A stretch of DNA of 64,000 bases from Phycicoccus sp. Soil802 (GCF_001429605.1 NZ_LMSS01000007.1:124001-188000), one strand, 5' to 3'; numbered from the stretch's first letter, positions 35,801 to 44,972 are shown. The notes: a model not told the origin generated them from the letters alone. Translations and numbers: made by a program.

Positions 35801-38598
35801 TTCGAGGTCACGTAGTGCGTGCCGTGGTCGTAGTAGAACGTCACGCCGGTGGCGGGCGGCGTGTAGCCGATGTTGTCACCCCCCGGCACTCCTCCGGCCC
35901 CGTAGTTCTCGTCCCAGGACTTGTTGATCGCGACCTTGTAGGCATAGGTCTTGACCGGGAGCGTGGTGTAGGTGCCCTTCCAGATCTGGTCCTTGGGGTC
36001 GAGCGCGAGCTGGGCCTGCGGGCAGTCCGGCGACCAGTCCGCGGCACACCCCATCTCGGAGTTGTGGTCACCGGGGACGCTGGCTGCATCCGGCTGGGTG
36101 ACCGGCCCGACGTTGCCACCGCCGCCAGCGGCCTTCGGGTCGCCCACGATGCCGTAGCTCGACGACGCCGAGAGGTGGCCCACCGAGTCCTTGGCCACCG
36201 CGCGGTACTCCACCAGCGTGCCCTTGGGCCAGGCCGTCGTGTCGCTGACGTCGTGGAAGACGCGGTAGGGCGCGTTGTCGTCGGTGCCCAGCTCCTGCCA
36301 CGCCGTCGTCCCCACGGGGCGGGCGAGGAAGGAGACCTGGGCGAACGTGTTGTCCGCGATGCCCGCGCCGATCTCGGCACGGCCGCCGACGACGTCACCG
36401 GCACCGGGCGAGGTCAGGTAGACCGCGGGCGCCGACTTGGGCTTGTCCATCGGGCTCGTGGCCTTCCACACGGAGACCGACTGCGCCGGGAGGGTGACGG
36501 CGAGGCGGCCGTCCTTGGCCGAGCGCACCGACGACGTGGTGCCGTAGACGGGCGCGAACGTCTGGTTGTGGCCGTACGTCGCGAAGGTCGCGGACTTGGC
36601 CGTCGTCGCGTTGTTCAGGGCGACGACGTACTCGACGCGCTGGTCCTTGTCGATGCGGGAGAAGGCGAACAGGCCTGCGTTGCTGCTGGCGTAGCGGTGC
36701 ACCTGCGCACCGTCGGCGAGGGCGGGGTTGGCCGCCCGGACCGCGGACAGCTCCTTGATGTGCTGGTAGAGCGGCGCGCTGGTGTCGAACCGCTCCTTGG
36801 CGCCCGGCTCCCCGCCCAGCACCTGCTCGCTCGCGTAGCTGGGGACCTGGGTGGCGAACATGTCCTGCCGGGCGGCCTTGTCGCCGCCGGAGCCCATGAA
36901 GCCCTGCTCGTCGCCGTAGTAGGTGATCGGCTGGCCCCGGGTGAGGAACATCAACGAGTCGACCAGCTTGACGCGACGCATGAGGTCTGCGGCGTCCGCG
37001 CTGGGACCCTTGAGGAGCATGGCGACCCGACCCATGTCGTGGTTGCCCGTGAAGGTCGGCAGCTCGTAGGCGTTGGAGTCGGTGTCGGTGTAGTAGTCGT
37101 CGTCGGCATAGAGGTCGCGCAGGTCGGTCCCCGACTTGCCCTGCACCCAGTTGACCGACTGCGCCTGGAAGCCGAAGTCGAGCGTGGCCGGGAGCTTGCC
37201 GGTGGTCGTGAAGGTCGACATGTAGGACGGCCGCGAGTCGAAGACCTCGCCGAACATGAAGAAGTCGTCGTTGCCGTCCTTCCTGGCCTGCTCCAGCATC
37301 GCCGGGCTGAACTTCTGCCAGAACTCCATGTTGACGTGCTTCACGGTGTCGATCCGGAAGCCGTCGACGCCGAAGTCCACCCACGCCTTGTAGATGTCCT
37401 CCATGCCCTGCTCGACGTCGGCCTGCTCGGTGAACAGGTCGTCGAGCCCCACGAAGTCGCCGTACTCCGAGGACTCACCGGCGAAGGTGGAGTCGCCCCG
37501 GTTGTGGTAGTTGGTCCGGTCGTTCAGCCACGCCGGCACCTTCACCGTCGCGTCGGCGGGGGTGTTGAAGACCGGGTGGTACGGGAACGAGGTGTTCGGG
37601 TCCAGGGCCGGGAAGCCGGGTTTGCCGGCATACGCCTTGTCGTCGAAGACGTTCCCGTCGGCGTCCTTGTAGGGAGAGGTCGCCTTGTCGATGTAGGAGT
37701 ACTGGCCCTCGGAGTAGTTGATGACGTCCGCCGTGTGGTTGGTGATGATGTCGAAGAAGACCTTCATCCCCTTCGCATGGGCTGCCGAGATCAGGGCCGT
37801 GAGGTCGGCGTTGGTGCCGAGGTGCGGGTCGACCTGGGTGAAGTCGGTGATCCAGTACCCGTGGTAGCCGGCACTGTCGTTCGGCGGGGCACCCTGCACC
37901 GGACGGTTCTTGAACGACGGCGTGAGCCAGATGGCCGTGGTGCCCAGACCCTTGATGTAGTCGAGCTTCGACTGGATCCCCTTCAGGTCACCACCGTGGT
38001 AGTACCCGCTGTTGGTCGGGTCGTAGCCGGTCTGGAACTTGTCGCCGGTCAGCCCACCCTTGTCGTTGGTCGGGTCCCCGTTCGCGAACCGGTCCGCCAT
38101 GACGAAGTAGTAGCGCTCCTTGGTGAGCGGCTCGCGCAACGAGTCCGCGGCATACGCCTGGTCGGCACTGGTGGCCGGCCCCGACAGCTGGACCGGTCGC
38201 ATGCCCACCTGGTGGCTGACGTCGTCGTAGGAGAACTCGATGCGCGCCGGACCCTTGAGGACCAGCGGGATGTTGCCGCCGTTCTTCGCCCCACCCGCAC
38301 CGTAGTTCTCGTCCCAGGAGTGGTTGATGACCACCTTGAACTCGTACGAGCCCGCGGGCACGTCGAAGACCTTCGCGTATGCCGTGGTGTTGCCCACCTG
38401 CGTCAGGTCCGTCGTCGTGCAGTCCGGAGCCCAGTCACCGGGGCAGCCGAGCTCGCTCTGCAACGAGCCGGCCAGCGTGGCCGTCCGGGGCACCGGGTCC
38501 GCGGCGGACGCGGGACCGGCCGCCAAAGGCACCCCCACCCCGGCGAAGATGACGGCAGCGCTGCTGAGGGCAGCAAGAAGGGTCTTGGTACGCGCCAT
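32806..38598 (-). CDS. Secreted bifunctional alpha-amylase/pullulanase (amylopullulanase)
   Basis: 1930 residues from the ATG at 38598, which opens a clean signal peptide (AALSSAAVIFAGVGVPLAAG, cleavage near ASA-ADP). An X25-type starch module (QSELGCPGDWAPDC) at about 45-130 is followed by a GH13 alpha-amylase domain with D417 (DGFRIDTV), E451 (FGEVFD) and D521 (GNHDMGR). Two more X25 modules start near 843 and 943. The second half is a pullulanase: a CBM48-like segment (AYRIWAPTAQRVDLLTW), then a GH13 domain with D1524 (DGFRFDLMGH), E1561 (YGEGWN) and D1693 (DAHDNE). It should cleave both alpha-1,4 and alpha-1,6 links in starch or glycogen outside the cell. Confidence 0.95.
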   Translation of the reverse strand: MARTKTLLAALSSAAVIFAGVGVPLAAGPASAADPVPRTATLAGSLQSELGCPGDWAPDCTTTDLTQVGNTTAYAKVFDVPAGSYEFKVVINHSWDENYGAGGAKNGGNIPLVLKGPARIEFSYDDVSHQVGMRPVQLSGPATSADQAYAADSLREPLTKERYYFVMADRFANGDPTNDKGGLTGDKFQTGYDPTNSGYYHGGDLKGIQSKLDYIKGLGTTAIWLTPSFKNRPVQGAPPNDSAGYHGYWITDFTQVDPHLGTNADLTALISAAHAKGMKVFFDIITNHTADVINYSEGQYSYIDKATSPYKDADGNVFDDKAYAGKPGFPALDPNTSFPYHPVFNTPADATVKVPAWLNDRTNYHNRGDSTFAGESSEYGDFVGLDDLFTEQADVEQGMEDIYKAWVDFGVDGFRIDTVKHVNMEFWQKFSPAMLEQARKDGNDDFFMFGEVFDSRPSYMSTFTTTGKLPATLDFGFQAQSVNWVQGKSGTDLRDLYADDDYYTDTDSNAYELPTFTGNHDMGRVAMLLKGPSADAADLMRRVKLVDSLMFLTRGQPITYYGDEQGFMGSGGDKAARQDMFATQVPSYASEQVLGGEPGAKERFDTSAPLYQHIKELSAVRAANPALADGAQVHRYASSNAGLFAFSRIDKDQRVEYVVALNNATTAKSATFATYGHNQTFAPVYGTTSSVRSAKDGRLAVTLPAQSVSVWKATSPMDKPKSAPAVYLTSPGAGDVVGGRAEIGAGIADNTFAQVSFLARPVGTTAWQELGTDDNAPYRVFHDVSDTTAWPKGTLVEYRAVAKDSVGHLSASSSYGIVGDPKAAGGGGNVGPVTQPDAASVPGDHNSEMGCAADWSPDCPQAQLALDPKDQIWKGTYTTLPVKTYAYKVAINKSWDENYGAGGVPGGDNIGYTPPATGVTFYYDHGTHYVTSNAQGPIVTAPGSFQSELGCPADWSPDCMRPWLQDPNGDGIFTWSSDQVPAGTYEFKITHGLSWDVNFGAGGAPGGGNISLTVPADGMVVSISYDISTHVATAKAARAGAAPDLTKQRAVWVGKDLIAAPAGMVPEGANPALLRWRLAWSATGGLSVDAEDIVGGSSAPLTWDPRGLSATVVAAHPELAGYLALRLDDKTAKQVPEILKGQVAVGVFDSLNRVIDATGVQIAYVLDDLYAADAGKRAYGVTFAGRSPAYRIWAPTAQRVDLLTWAPGAAADAPASAATRTHLARGSDGSWSGSAGVRNARYLYEVTVYVPSTGKVETTQVTDPYSVALTLDSTRSVAVDLSDAAYQPSSWRTAKAPALAKDVDSTIYELHVRDFSVNDPTVSAENRGSYLAFAENGNGTKHLKALAAAGLNTVHLLPTFDIASIPEDPANQQTPGCDLESYPPDSDQQQACLDAIRAKDAFNWGYDPWHWMAPEGSYASTAAKADGGARVAEFRTMVGALHQDGLRVVLDQVFNHTPTSGQAQTSVLDKVVPGYYQRLNASGAVETSTCCQNVATEHAMAQKAMVDAVVLWARDYKVDGFRFDLMGHHSKANMLAVRAALDQLTLSKDGVDGKSVYVYGEGWNFGEVANNARFVQATQGQLGGTGIGTFSDRLRDAVRGGGPFDDNPRVQGFGSGEATDPNGDLGANPDAATRLKHDTDLVELGLAGNLRSFSLRLNENGSVVTGKDVDYNGQPAGYADQPDEVITYVDAHDNEALFDSLTYKLPVATSMSDRVRMNTLSLSTTALAQTPSFWHAGADLLRSKSLDRNSYDSSDWFNTLDWTGADNGFGHGLPLKGDNESKWSFQKPLLANPALKPAAADVQSATAQAQDLLRLRFSTRLFRLGSASAINAKVSFPASGTADAHPGVIAMRIDDTKGADVDPQLKGLVVVFNASPTAVTQKVPGLAGATLALSPVQQQGSDAVVKTSTWNAAAGTATVPPRTVAVFLQP

Positions 38599-38691
38599 GA
38601 CAGCACCGTCCTGGTCAACGGGAGTTCGGGGGAACCAAGGCAATGTATTCCCGCCCGGCCCGCAGCGCTCGCCGAGAACGACGGGTCCGGC

Positions 38692-40416
38692 TCAGCGGGC
38701 GCGGGCCACCCGGCCCTCGTCCCAGACCGGCTCGTCCGACTCGTAGACCCGGCCGTCCGACCCGAACACCAGGAACCGGTCGAAGCCCCGCGCGAACCAC
38801 CGGTCGTGGGTCACTGCGATGACGGTGCCCTCGAACGCCTCGAGGCCCTCCTCGAGCGCCTCGGCCGAGTGCAGGTCGAGGTTGTCGGTGGGTTCGTCGA
38901 GCAGCAGGCAGGTCGCACCCGACAGCTCGAGCAGCAGGATCTGGAACCGCGCCTGCTGGCCACCGGAGAGCGAGTCGAAGGTCTGCTCGCTGGCTCGCGC
39001 CAGGCCGTAGCGGTCCAAGACCCGGGCGGCCTCCTCGCGGGGCCGTCCGGCGCGGTGCTCGTCGCCCCGGTGCAGGATCTCGAGGAGCGTGCGGTCGACG
39101 AGGGCGGGCTGCTCGTGCGTCTGGGCGAACCAGCCCGGCCGCACCCTCGACCCCAGGCGCAGCCGACCGGTGTGGGTCACCGAGACCGGCTGGAGGTCGC
39201 CGACCGGGCGGTGCTCGGCGTCGGGGTCGCTCCCACCGGCCGCCACGAGGCGCAGGAAGTGCGACTTGCCCGAGCCGTTGCTGCCGAGGACCGCGACTCG
39301 CTCCCCGAACCAGATCTCGAGGTCGAACGGCTTCATCAGTCCCCCCATGGCGGGAGAAAGCGTGCCATCGGGAGGTGACCCCGCCTTCAGCTCAAGCCGC
39401 TCGGCGATGACGGCGCGCTTGGCGGTGCGACCACCCTTGAGCCGCATGTTCACGTTCTGCCGCAACGGCGTCTCCTGCGGTGGGCCGGCCTCCTCGAACT
39501 TGCGCAGGCGGGTCTGGGCGGCGTGGTAGCGGGGCGCCATGCCGTCGTTGTACTTGGCCTTGACCTTGAGCATCTGTACCAGGTCCTTGATCTTCTGGTG
39601 CTCCTCGTCCCAGCGCCGGCGCAGCTCCTCGAGGCGGGAGTTCCGGTCCTCCCGGGCCTGGTGGTAGGTCACGAACCGCCCCGGGTGGACCCACAGGGTC
39701 GAGCCGGCACCCCCGGGTTCGAGGGTGGCGACCCGCGTCGCGACCCGGTTGAGCAGCTCCCGGTCGTGGCTGACGAACAGCACCGTCTTCGGCGAGGCGA
39801 TGAGCTGCTCCTCGAGCCACCGCTTGGCCGGCACGTCGAGGTAGTTGTCCGGCTCGTCGAGCAGCAGCACCTCCTCGGGCCCGCGCAGCAACGCCTCGAG
39901 GACGACCCGCTTCTGCTCCCCGCCCGACAGGGTGGTGACCTTGCGCCACTGGGCCTTGTCGAACGGCATACCGAGGGCTGCCACGGTGCAGACGTCCCAC
40001 AGGGTCTCGTAGTCGTAGCCACCCACGTCGCCCCACGCGACGAGGGCGTGCGCGTAGGCCATCTGGTCGGCCTCGCTGTCGCGCTCCATCATCAGCATCT
40101 CGGTGCGGTCGATCTCGGCGGCGGCCTCGCGCACCGGCTCCGGCGCGACCGACAGCAGCAGGTCGCGCACGGTCGAGTCGTCGCGCACCGAGCCCACGAA
40201 CTGCCGCATCACCCCGAGGCCGCCCGAGCGCGTCACCGCGCCCTCGTGGGCCACGAGGTCACCGGCGATGATCCGGCCCAGCGTCGTCTTACCCGTGCCG
40301 TTGGGACCGATGAGGGCCACCTTGGCGCCCTCACCCACGCGGAGGGAGACCTCGCTCAGCAGGGGCCGGCCGTCCGGCAGCACGAAGCTCACGGTGTTGA
40401 TGTCGAGGTGTCCCAC
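38692..40416 (-). CDS. ABC-F family ATP-binding protein
   Basis: 574 residues with two ABC ATPase domains and no membrane region. The first has GPNGTGKTT, LSGGEQKRV and VLLLDEPDNYLD. The second has GSNGSGKSH, LSGGQQARF and LLLDEPTDNLDL. A charged linker joins them (DRNSRLEELRRRWDEEHQKI). ABC-F proteins act on the ribosome, as translation factors or in antibiotic resistance. DEPDNYLD replaces the usual DEPTNHLD in the first half. GTG start at 40416. The 48-base gap to the pullulanase gene holds no clear signal. Confidence 0.93.
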   Translation of the reverse strand: MGHLDINTVSFVLPDGRPLLSEVSLRVGEGAKVALIGPNGTGKTTLGRIIAGDLVAHEGAVTRSGGLGVMRQFVGSVRDDSTVRDLLLSVAPEPVREAAAEIDRTEMLMMERDSEADQMAYAHALVAWGDVGGYDYETLWDVCTVAALGMPFDKAQWRKVTTLSGGEQKRVVLEALLRGPEEVLLLDEPDNYLDVPAKRWLEEQLIASPKTVLFVSHDRELLNRVATRVATLEPGGAGSTLWVHPGRFVTYHQAREDRNSRLEELRRRWDEEHQKIKDLVQMLKVKAKYNDGMAPRYHAAQTRLRKFEEAGPPQETPLRQNVNMRLKGGRTAKRAVIAERLELKAGSPPDGTLSPAMGGLMKPFDLEIWFGERVAVLGSNGSGKSHFLRLVAAGGSDPDAEHRPVGDLQPVSVTHTGRLRLGSRVRPGWFAQTHEQPALVDRTLLEILHRGDEHRAGRPREEAARVLDRYGLARASEQTFDSLSGGQQARFQILLLELSGATCLLLDEPTDNLDLHSAEALEEGLEAFEGTVIAVTHDRWFARGFDRFLVFGSDGRVYESDEPVWDEGRVARAR

Positions 40417-40576
40417 GGGGTCAAGGGTGCTGCACGCGACCCCCGCCCGTCATCTCAGTTGTCTGGCGGCCAACGCCGGACGAAGGGACTAGACGAAGGT
40501 AAAGGCTTGTCAAAGTTGGCAGGGAGCACCGGTCCAGACCCCCGACCATGGAAACCTCACCCCGAAAGGACATCCC

Positions 40577-41473
40577 GTGCCCCGCTCTGCCTCCCCCCTG
40601 CGCCTCATGGCTATGGTCGCCCTCGTGGCGATCGTCGGTGCCGTCGGCGTGACGGTGGCAGGCCAGGCGATGGCTGCCCCGGAGGTGGACCGCACCGGTC
40701 GGCCGGCCGCTGCGCGAGCCATGTGGGTCTGGGACACGTCCGACCCGCAGGCGGTCGTCAGCCTCGCCACGGCTCGGGGCATCGGTCAGCTGTATGCCGC
40801 CGTCCCCCCGCACGTGGACGGCTCACCGAAGCTCGCCGAGCTCCAGCAGCTCGTCGCCCTGGCCGACGCCGCGGGGCTGCGGGTCGACGCGCTCGGCGGC
40901 GACCCGGGCTGGGTCGACAACCCCACGTGGGTGGTCACCAACTGGCTCCAGCCGGCGCTCGCCACCGGGCTGTTCACCGGGGTCCACGTCGACATCGAGC
41001 CCTACACGACCCCCGCGTGGACGAAGAACCGCAAGGCCGTCATCAAGAAGTACCTCACGACCCTCGACACGCTCGGCGCCGCCGCCGCAGCAACCCCGAT
41101 CGAGGCGGACATCCCGTTCTGGTTCGACGAGATCGCCGCGAACGGCTCCACGCTGGACCGCGAGATCATGCGTCGCACCGACGCGGTCACCGTGATGGCC
41201 TACCGCAACACCGCCGACGGGACCGACGGCACGATCGCCCTCGCCTCGGCCGAGCTGGCCGCGGGCGCACTGCTCGGCCGCCCGGTGCGGGTCGGTCAGG
41301 AGACGAACTTCCTCGGCGCCGACCCGACGGAGGTCAAGCAGACCTTCCACGGCATGACGCTGGCGCAGATGGACGCCCAGCTCGCGCTCGTGCGGGACGC
41401 GTTCTCGGGCTCCCCCGCGTTCGCGGGGCTGGCGATCCACGACTCGGTCGGCTACGCGGCCGTCACCGGCTGA
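40577..41473 (+). CDS. Secreted TIM-barrel-like protein of unknown function
   Basis: 298 residues. A signal peptide (MAMVALVAIVGAVGVTVAG, cleavage near AMA-APE) is followed by a domain with repeated beta-alpha units (ARAMWVWDTS, IGQLYAAVPPHV, LRVDALGGDPGWV, GVHVDIEPYTTPAW, DAVTVMAYRNTADG). VDIEP resembles the catalytic strand of GH18-like barrels, and the fold is probably a glycosidase-type TIM barrel. The activity is not established. GTG start at 40577 with AAAGGA upstream. It lies alone between ABC-F and TetR genes. Confidence 0.75.
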   Translation: MPRSASPLRLMAMVALVAIVGAVGVTVAGQAMAAPEVDRTGRPAAARAMWVWDTSDPQAVVSLATARGIGQLYAAVPPHVDGSPKLAELQQLVALADAAGLRVDALGGDPGWVDNPTWVVTNWLQPALATGLFTGVHVDIEPYTTPAWTKNRKAVIKKYLTTLDTLGAAAAATPIEADIPFWFDEIAANGSTLDREIMRRTDAVTVMAYRNTADGTDGTIALASAELAAGALLGRPVRVGQETNFLGADPTEVKQTFHGMTLAQMDAQLALVRDAFSGSPAFAGLAIHDSVGYAAVTG

Positions 41474-41503
41474 CCGGTCCCCCCGGACTTCCTCCGCTGG
41501 GGC

Positions 41504-42157
41504 TCAGGGCCTCTCGGGCTCCAGGAGCAGGCGGCACCACAGGTCCTCGAGCAGGTCGGCGTAGCGCTGGGCCGACCAGCCGCGCGAGCGGAGCAGCAGC
41601 CAGTAGTCGGGTGAGTTGGTCGACCAGATCAGGTCGGCCACCTCGTGGTCGGTGAGGTCTGCCCGCAGGTCGCCCGTCGCGCGCAGGTCGGCGGCCAGCA
41701 GCAGCATGTTGGCGGCCCGGCGGTCCATCACCATCGCCCAGGCCGAGGCCGAGGCGGGGTCGGACTCCCCCGCCCTGCGCAGAGCCTCGAGCAGCGGGGC
41801 GGTGCGCGGCACGAGCGTCCGCAACGCCGCGGCATACACCGCGAGCTTGTCCCGGCCGGTGCGGGCGGCCTGCACGGCCCGCACGTAGTCGCGCTCCTGG
41901 GCGGGCACCGGCTCGTCGCTGGAACCCAGCACCATGTCGACCACGGCGACCGCCAGCTCGGGCTTGCGCCCCACGCTGGTGTAGACGGTGTCGACCGAGA
42001 CGCCGGCCGCAGCCGCGACCATCGCCACGGTCGTCGCCTCGTAGCCGTGCTCGGTCAACAGGTCCTTGGCTGCGCGCAGGACGGCGAGCCGGGTGCGCTG
42101 TGCCTGCTCGGCGCGCAGCGTCGACCGGTAGGTGCGGGTCTTGACGGGCTTGGTCAT
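41504..42157 (-). CDS. TetR-family transcriptional regulator
   Basis: 217 residues. The N-terminal helix-turn-helix includes RLAVLRAAKDLLTEHGYEA and MVAAAAGVSVDTVYTSVGRK. The C-terminal helices form the ligand domain (LLEALRRAGESDPASASAW). It is divergent from a cupin gene 104 bases away, with an inverted repeat at 42176-42203 next to its start. This suggests autoregulation and control of the cupin gene. Confidence 0.92.
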   Translation of the reverse strand: MTKPVKTRTYRSTLRAEQAQRTRLAVLRAAKDLLTEHGYEATTVAMVAAAAGVSVDTVYTSVGRKPELAVAVVDMVLGSSDEPVPAQERDYVRAVQAARTGRDKLAVYAAALRTLVPRTAPLLEALRRAGESDPASASAWAMVMDRRAANMLLLAADLRATGDLRADLTDHEVADLIWSTNSPDYWLLLRSRGWSAQRYADLLEDLWCRLLLEPERP

Positions 42158-42175
42158 CGGGCCTACCTTAGCAAT

Positions 42176-42203
42176 ATTCGTCCGAAGATGATTCGGATGA
42201 AAT
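42176..42203. promoter_or_regulatory. TetR operator candidate between tetR and cupin genes
   Basis: ATTCGTCCGAA and TTCGGATGAAAT form an imperfect inverted repeat around a five-base centre. It lies 19 bases from the TetR start in an AT-richer patch, the usual position for a TetR binding site. Confidence 0.55.
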
Positions 42204-42261
42204 GGCTGGGCCCGACGACGGGTCGGGAGCCGTGGCCCGGATGCAGCACGAGGAGCGTCAG

Positions 42262-42801
42262 ATGAGCGAGCTCGGGACGACCGCCATGACTCCCACCACC
42301 GACCATGGCCCCGGGGTGGTCCACCGGCCGGCGGGCACGGGACGGGGGACGTGGGCGATGGGCTCGTTGTTCGAGCACCTCCTCACTGCTGACGAGTCGG
42401 GCGGGCGACTCGGCGTCGCGATCGTGACCCAGCCCCCCGGCATCGCCACCCCGCTGCACCGGCACACCCGTGAGGCAGAGGCCTTCTACCTCCTCGACGG
42501 CGCCATGACCTACCGCGCCGGGGACGAGGTCTTCCACCTCACGGCCGGTGACTTCATCTGGCTGCCGGCGATGCTGCCCCACGCCTTCCGGGTGACCGGC
42601 GACCGGCCGGTCCGGTTCCTGGGCCTCACCGACCCCGGGCACCTGTTCGACCTCTACGACGAGGTCGGGCTGCCTGCGCTCGAGCACCGGCTGCCGGGAG
42701 CGGATGGTCGCCCGATGCCCGAGGAGATCGCCCGGTGGAACGTCGTGGGCCCGCGGTACGGGCTCGAGGTGGTCGGACCGCCCCTGCCCGAGGGCTCCTA
42801 G
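42262..42801 (+). CDS. Cupin-domain protein
   Basis: 179 residues with a single cupin barrel. Motif 1 is PLHRHTREAEAFYLLDGAMT, with metal-ligand His/Glu residues, and motif 2 is FIWLPAMLPHAFRV. Such proteins include quercetinase-like dioxygenases and metabolite binders; the reaction is not known. The ATG at 42262 is preferred for its GAGGAG ribosome binding site; the frame opens earlier at 42202. Its stop overlaps the truA stop by four bases on the opposite strand. Confidence 0.88.
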   Translation: MSELGTTAMTPTTDHGPGVVHRPAGTGRGTWAMGSLFEHLLTADESGGRLGVAIVTQPPGIATPLHRHTREAEAFYLLDGAMTYRAGDEVFHLTAGDFIWLPAMLPHAFRVTGDRPVRFLGLTDPGHLFDLYDEVGLPALEHRLPGADGRPMPEEIARWNVVGPRYGLEVVGPPLPEGS

Positions 42802-43679
42802 CCCCTCCGCTCGCCCAGGGTGCGCACGGCCCGCGCCTCGTCCGCACGGGAGGCCAGCCCGGTGTCGTCGGGGTAGGTGACCTCCTCCAGCGACAGGCCG
42901 TGGGGTGGCATGACGGTGACGCCGGTGTCTCTGACGGCGGCGCGCATCACCTCGGCGGGCCACTCGACCGAATGGCGCCCCTCGCCGACCGGCAGCACCG
43001 CCCCGACCAGCGACCGCACCATCGAGTGGCAGAACGCGTCGGCCACGACGGTCGCCTCGAGGGTGCCGTCCGCGGCCCTGCGCCACGAGTAGTCGAGCAG
43101 CGTGCGCACCGTGGTGGCGCCGTCCCGCTTCTTGCAGAACGCGCCGAAGTCGTTCAGCCCCAACAGTTTCTGCGCCGCGGAGTGCATGGCCTCGACGTCC
43201 AGCTCACGCTTGGTGAGGACCGTGTCACGTCGCCGGAGCGGGTCGGCCGTCGCGGGTCGGTCGCACAGTCGGTAGAGGTAGCGGCGCTGCAGCGCCGAGA
43301 ACCGCGCGTCGAAGCCCGCGGGGGCGACGCCCACCGCCCGCACGCCGATGTCTGCGGGGAGTATGCCGCGCAGTCGCGACAGCGCCGCTGCCTCGGCGGA
43401 GCGCTCCGACCGACCGCGCAGGGCCGCCCAGGCCGACGGGTCTGCGTCGAGGTGAGCCACCTGTCCGCGGGCGTGCACGCCGGCGTCGGTGCGCCCCGCC
43501 ACGGTGAGGCGCACCGGTTCGCTGGAGCGCAGCAGGGTGGTCAGGGCGGCCGAGAGCTCCCCCTCGACGGTGCGCAGACCCGGTTGGGCCGCCCAGCCGG
43601 AGAAGTCGGTGCCGTCGTAGCCGAGGTCGAGGCGGATCCGCAGGGGCGCGGTCGGCTCCACGCCCTGCTCGTCGTCCAT
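42798..43679 (-). CDS. truA: tRNA pseudouridine(38-40) synthase TruA
   Basis: 293 residues. The catalytic Asp lies in AGRTDAGVHARGQ. Other family motifs are LGYDGTDFSGWAAQPG, FDARFSALQRRYLYRL and FCHSMVRSLVGAVL. It isomerises uridines 38-40 in the anticodon stem of tRNAs. In many actinobacteria truA follows rplQ directly; here two unrelated genes lie between them. Confidence 0.97.
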   Translation of the reverse strand: MDDEQGVEPTAPLRIRLDLGYDGTDFSGWAAQPGLRTVEGELSAALTTLLRSSEPVRLTVAGRTDAGVHARGQVAHLDADPSAWAALRGRSERSAEAAALSRLRGILPADIGVRAVGVAPAGFDARFSALQRRYLYRLCDRPATADPLRRRDTVLTKRELDVEAMHSAAQKLLGLNDFGAFCKKRDGATTVRTLLDYSWRRAADGTLEATVVADAFCHSMVRSLVGAVLPVGEGRHSVEWPAEVMRAAVRDTGVTVMPPHGLSLEEVTYPDDTGLASRADEARAVRTLGERRG

Positions 43680-43743
43680 CCCGCCAGCCTAGCCACGGGC
43701 ACGGCTCCGACGATGCCGGCCGGCGGTCTGCCAGAGTGGGCGG

Positions 43744-44937
43744 GTGAGGATCGCCACCACCGCGGCGCCGACCGCTGCCGGGCTGGCCCGGCACCGCGCG
43801 GCCGTCGCCGCCGCCTTCGCCGTCCAGGGCCTGCTGTTCATCTCCCTGACCACCCGGCTGCCGAGGTTGCAGGACCGGTGGGACCTGTCGGAGCTGTTCG
43901 TCTCCGGGCTCCTGCTGATGGTCGTGCTGCTGGCCGGCGCCGGGTCGGCCCTGGCCGAGCTGGCCGCCACCCGCCGGGGCAGTGCCACGACGTTGCGGGT
44001 CGGGTTCGTCCTGCAGGCCTTCGGGTTGGCCGCGGTCGCCGGGGCGCCACAGCGGGGTGTCTTCGTGGGCGGGCTCGCCGTCTACGGCCTGGGCCTCGGC
44101 GTGGTGGACGCCGCCTCCAACATGCAGGCGGTGGCGGTCGAGCACCGCTACGGCCGCACCATCCTGCCGTCGTTCCACGGCGCCTGGACGGCGGGCGGGA
44201 TCGTCGCGACCGTCGTCACGATCGCGGTGACGCAGGTCGGCCTGCTCGCCGGTTTGCTGCCGTTGTGCGCCGTGGCGCTCATCCTGCTGGCCGCCCCCCT
44301 CCTGCCCGCGAGCGCCGACCCGCCGGTGACGACCGCGCCCGGCCTGGACGTCCCGTGGCGCAAGATCCTCCTGCTCGGTGCCGCGATGGTGCTCTTCTAC
44401 ATGGTCGACACCGCCGCGACGACCTGGGGGCCGGTCTTCCTCAAGTCGGTCCACGACGCCCCCGACTGGCTGCTTCCCCTCGCCACCCTCCCCTACCTCG
44501 TCGCCAGCCTGGCCACCCGGCTCGCCGGTGACGCCGCGGTCGCCAGGGTCGGGGCCGTGTCCCTGCTCCGCGGCGGTGCGGTCGTGGCGTGCGGGGCCCT
44601 GGCCGTCATCGTCTTCTCCCCCTCGTGGTGGGTCGCCGTCCTCGGGTTCACCATCCTCGGTGGCTCGGTGGCCGTGATCGCGCCGTTGTCCTTCTCCGCC
44701 GCCGCGGTGGTCGCCGGAGGCGGGCTCGACCCCGAGGCGCGACGGGCGCGGGTGGATGCGGTGATCGCCCGGTTCAACCAGTTCAACTACGTGGGAGGGC
44801 TGCTGGGCGCGGTCCTGACCGGCGTGGTCGGGTCGCAGTCACTACGGCCGGGGTTCGCCGTACCCATGGTGCTGATCCTGGCCATCCTCCCCCTCGCCGG
44901 CGCCTTCCGCACCGAACCGGCGACCCGGCACACCTGA
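43744..44937 (+). CDS. MFS transporter
   Basis: 397 residues with about 12 hydrophobic segments. Features include the short first helix pair (AVAAAFAVQGLLFISLTTRL), GGLAVYGLGLGVVDAASNMQ and FLKSVHDAPDWLLPLATLPY. The GLGVVDAASNMQ motif is found in the FucP/YbjJ-like MFS group. The substrate is unknown. GTG start at 43744. The intergenic palindrome family copy at 44973 follows it. Confidence 0.9.
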   Translation: MRIATTAAPTAAGLARHRAAVAAAFAVQGLLFISLTTRLPRLQDRWDLSELFVSGLLLMVVLLAGAGSALAELAATRRGSATTLRVGFVLQAFGLAAVAGAPQRGVFVGGLAVYGLGLGVVDAASNMQAVAVEHRYGRTILPSFHGAWTAGGIVATVVTIAVTQVGLLAGLLPLCAVALILLAAPLLPASADPPVTTAPGLDVPWRKILLLGAAMVLFYMVDTAATTWGPVFLKSVHDAPDWLLPLATLPYLVASLATRLAGDAAVARVGAVSLLRGGAVVACGALAVIVFSPSWWVAVLGFTILGGSVAVIAPLSFSAAAVVAGGGLDPEARRARVDAVIARFNQFNYVGGLLGAVLTGVVGSQSLRPGFAVPMVLILAILPLAGAFRTEPATRHT

Positions 44938-44972
44938 CCGGCGCACCCGCCACCCGCAGGTGTGGCAGACCG

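Noticed and set aside
33688-39378. A 1896-codon open frame on the plus strand opposite the amylopullulanase gene
   Set aside because: It is Arg/Gly/Val/His-rich with no recognisable domain, follows from the high GC content opposite a strongly biased gene, and spans two real genes with intact motifs.
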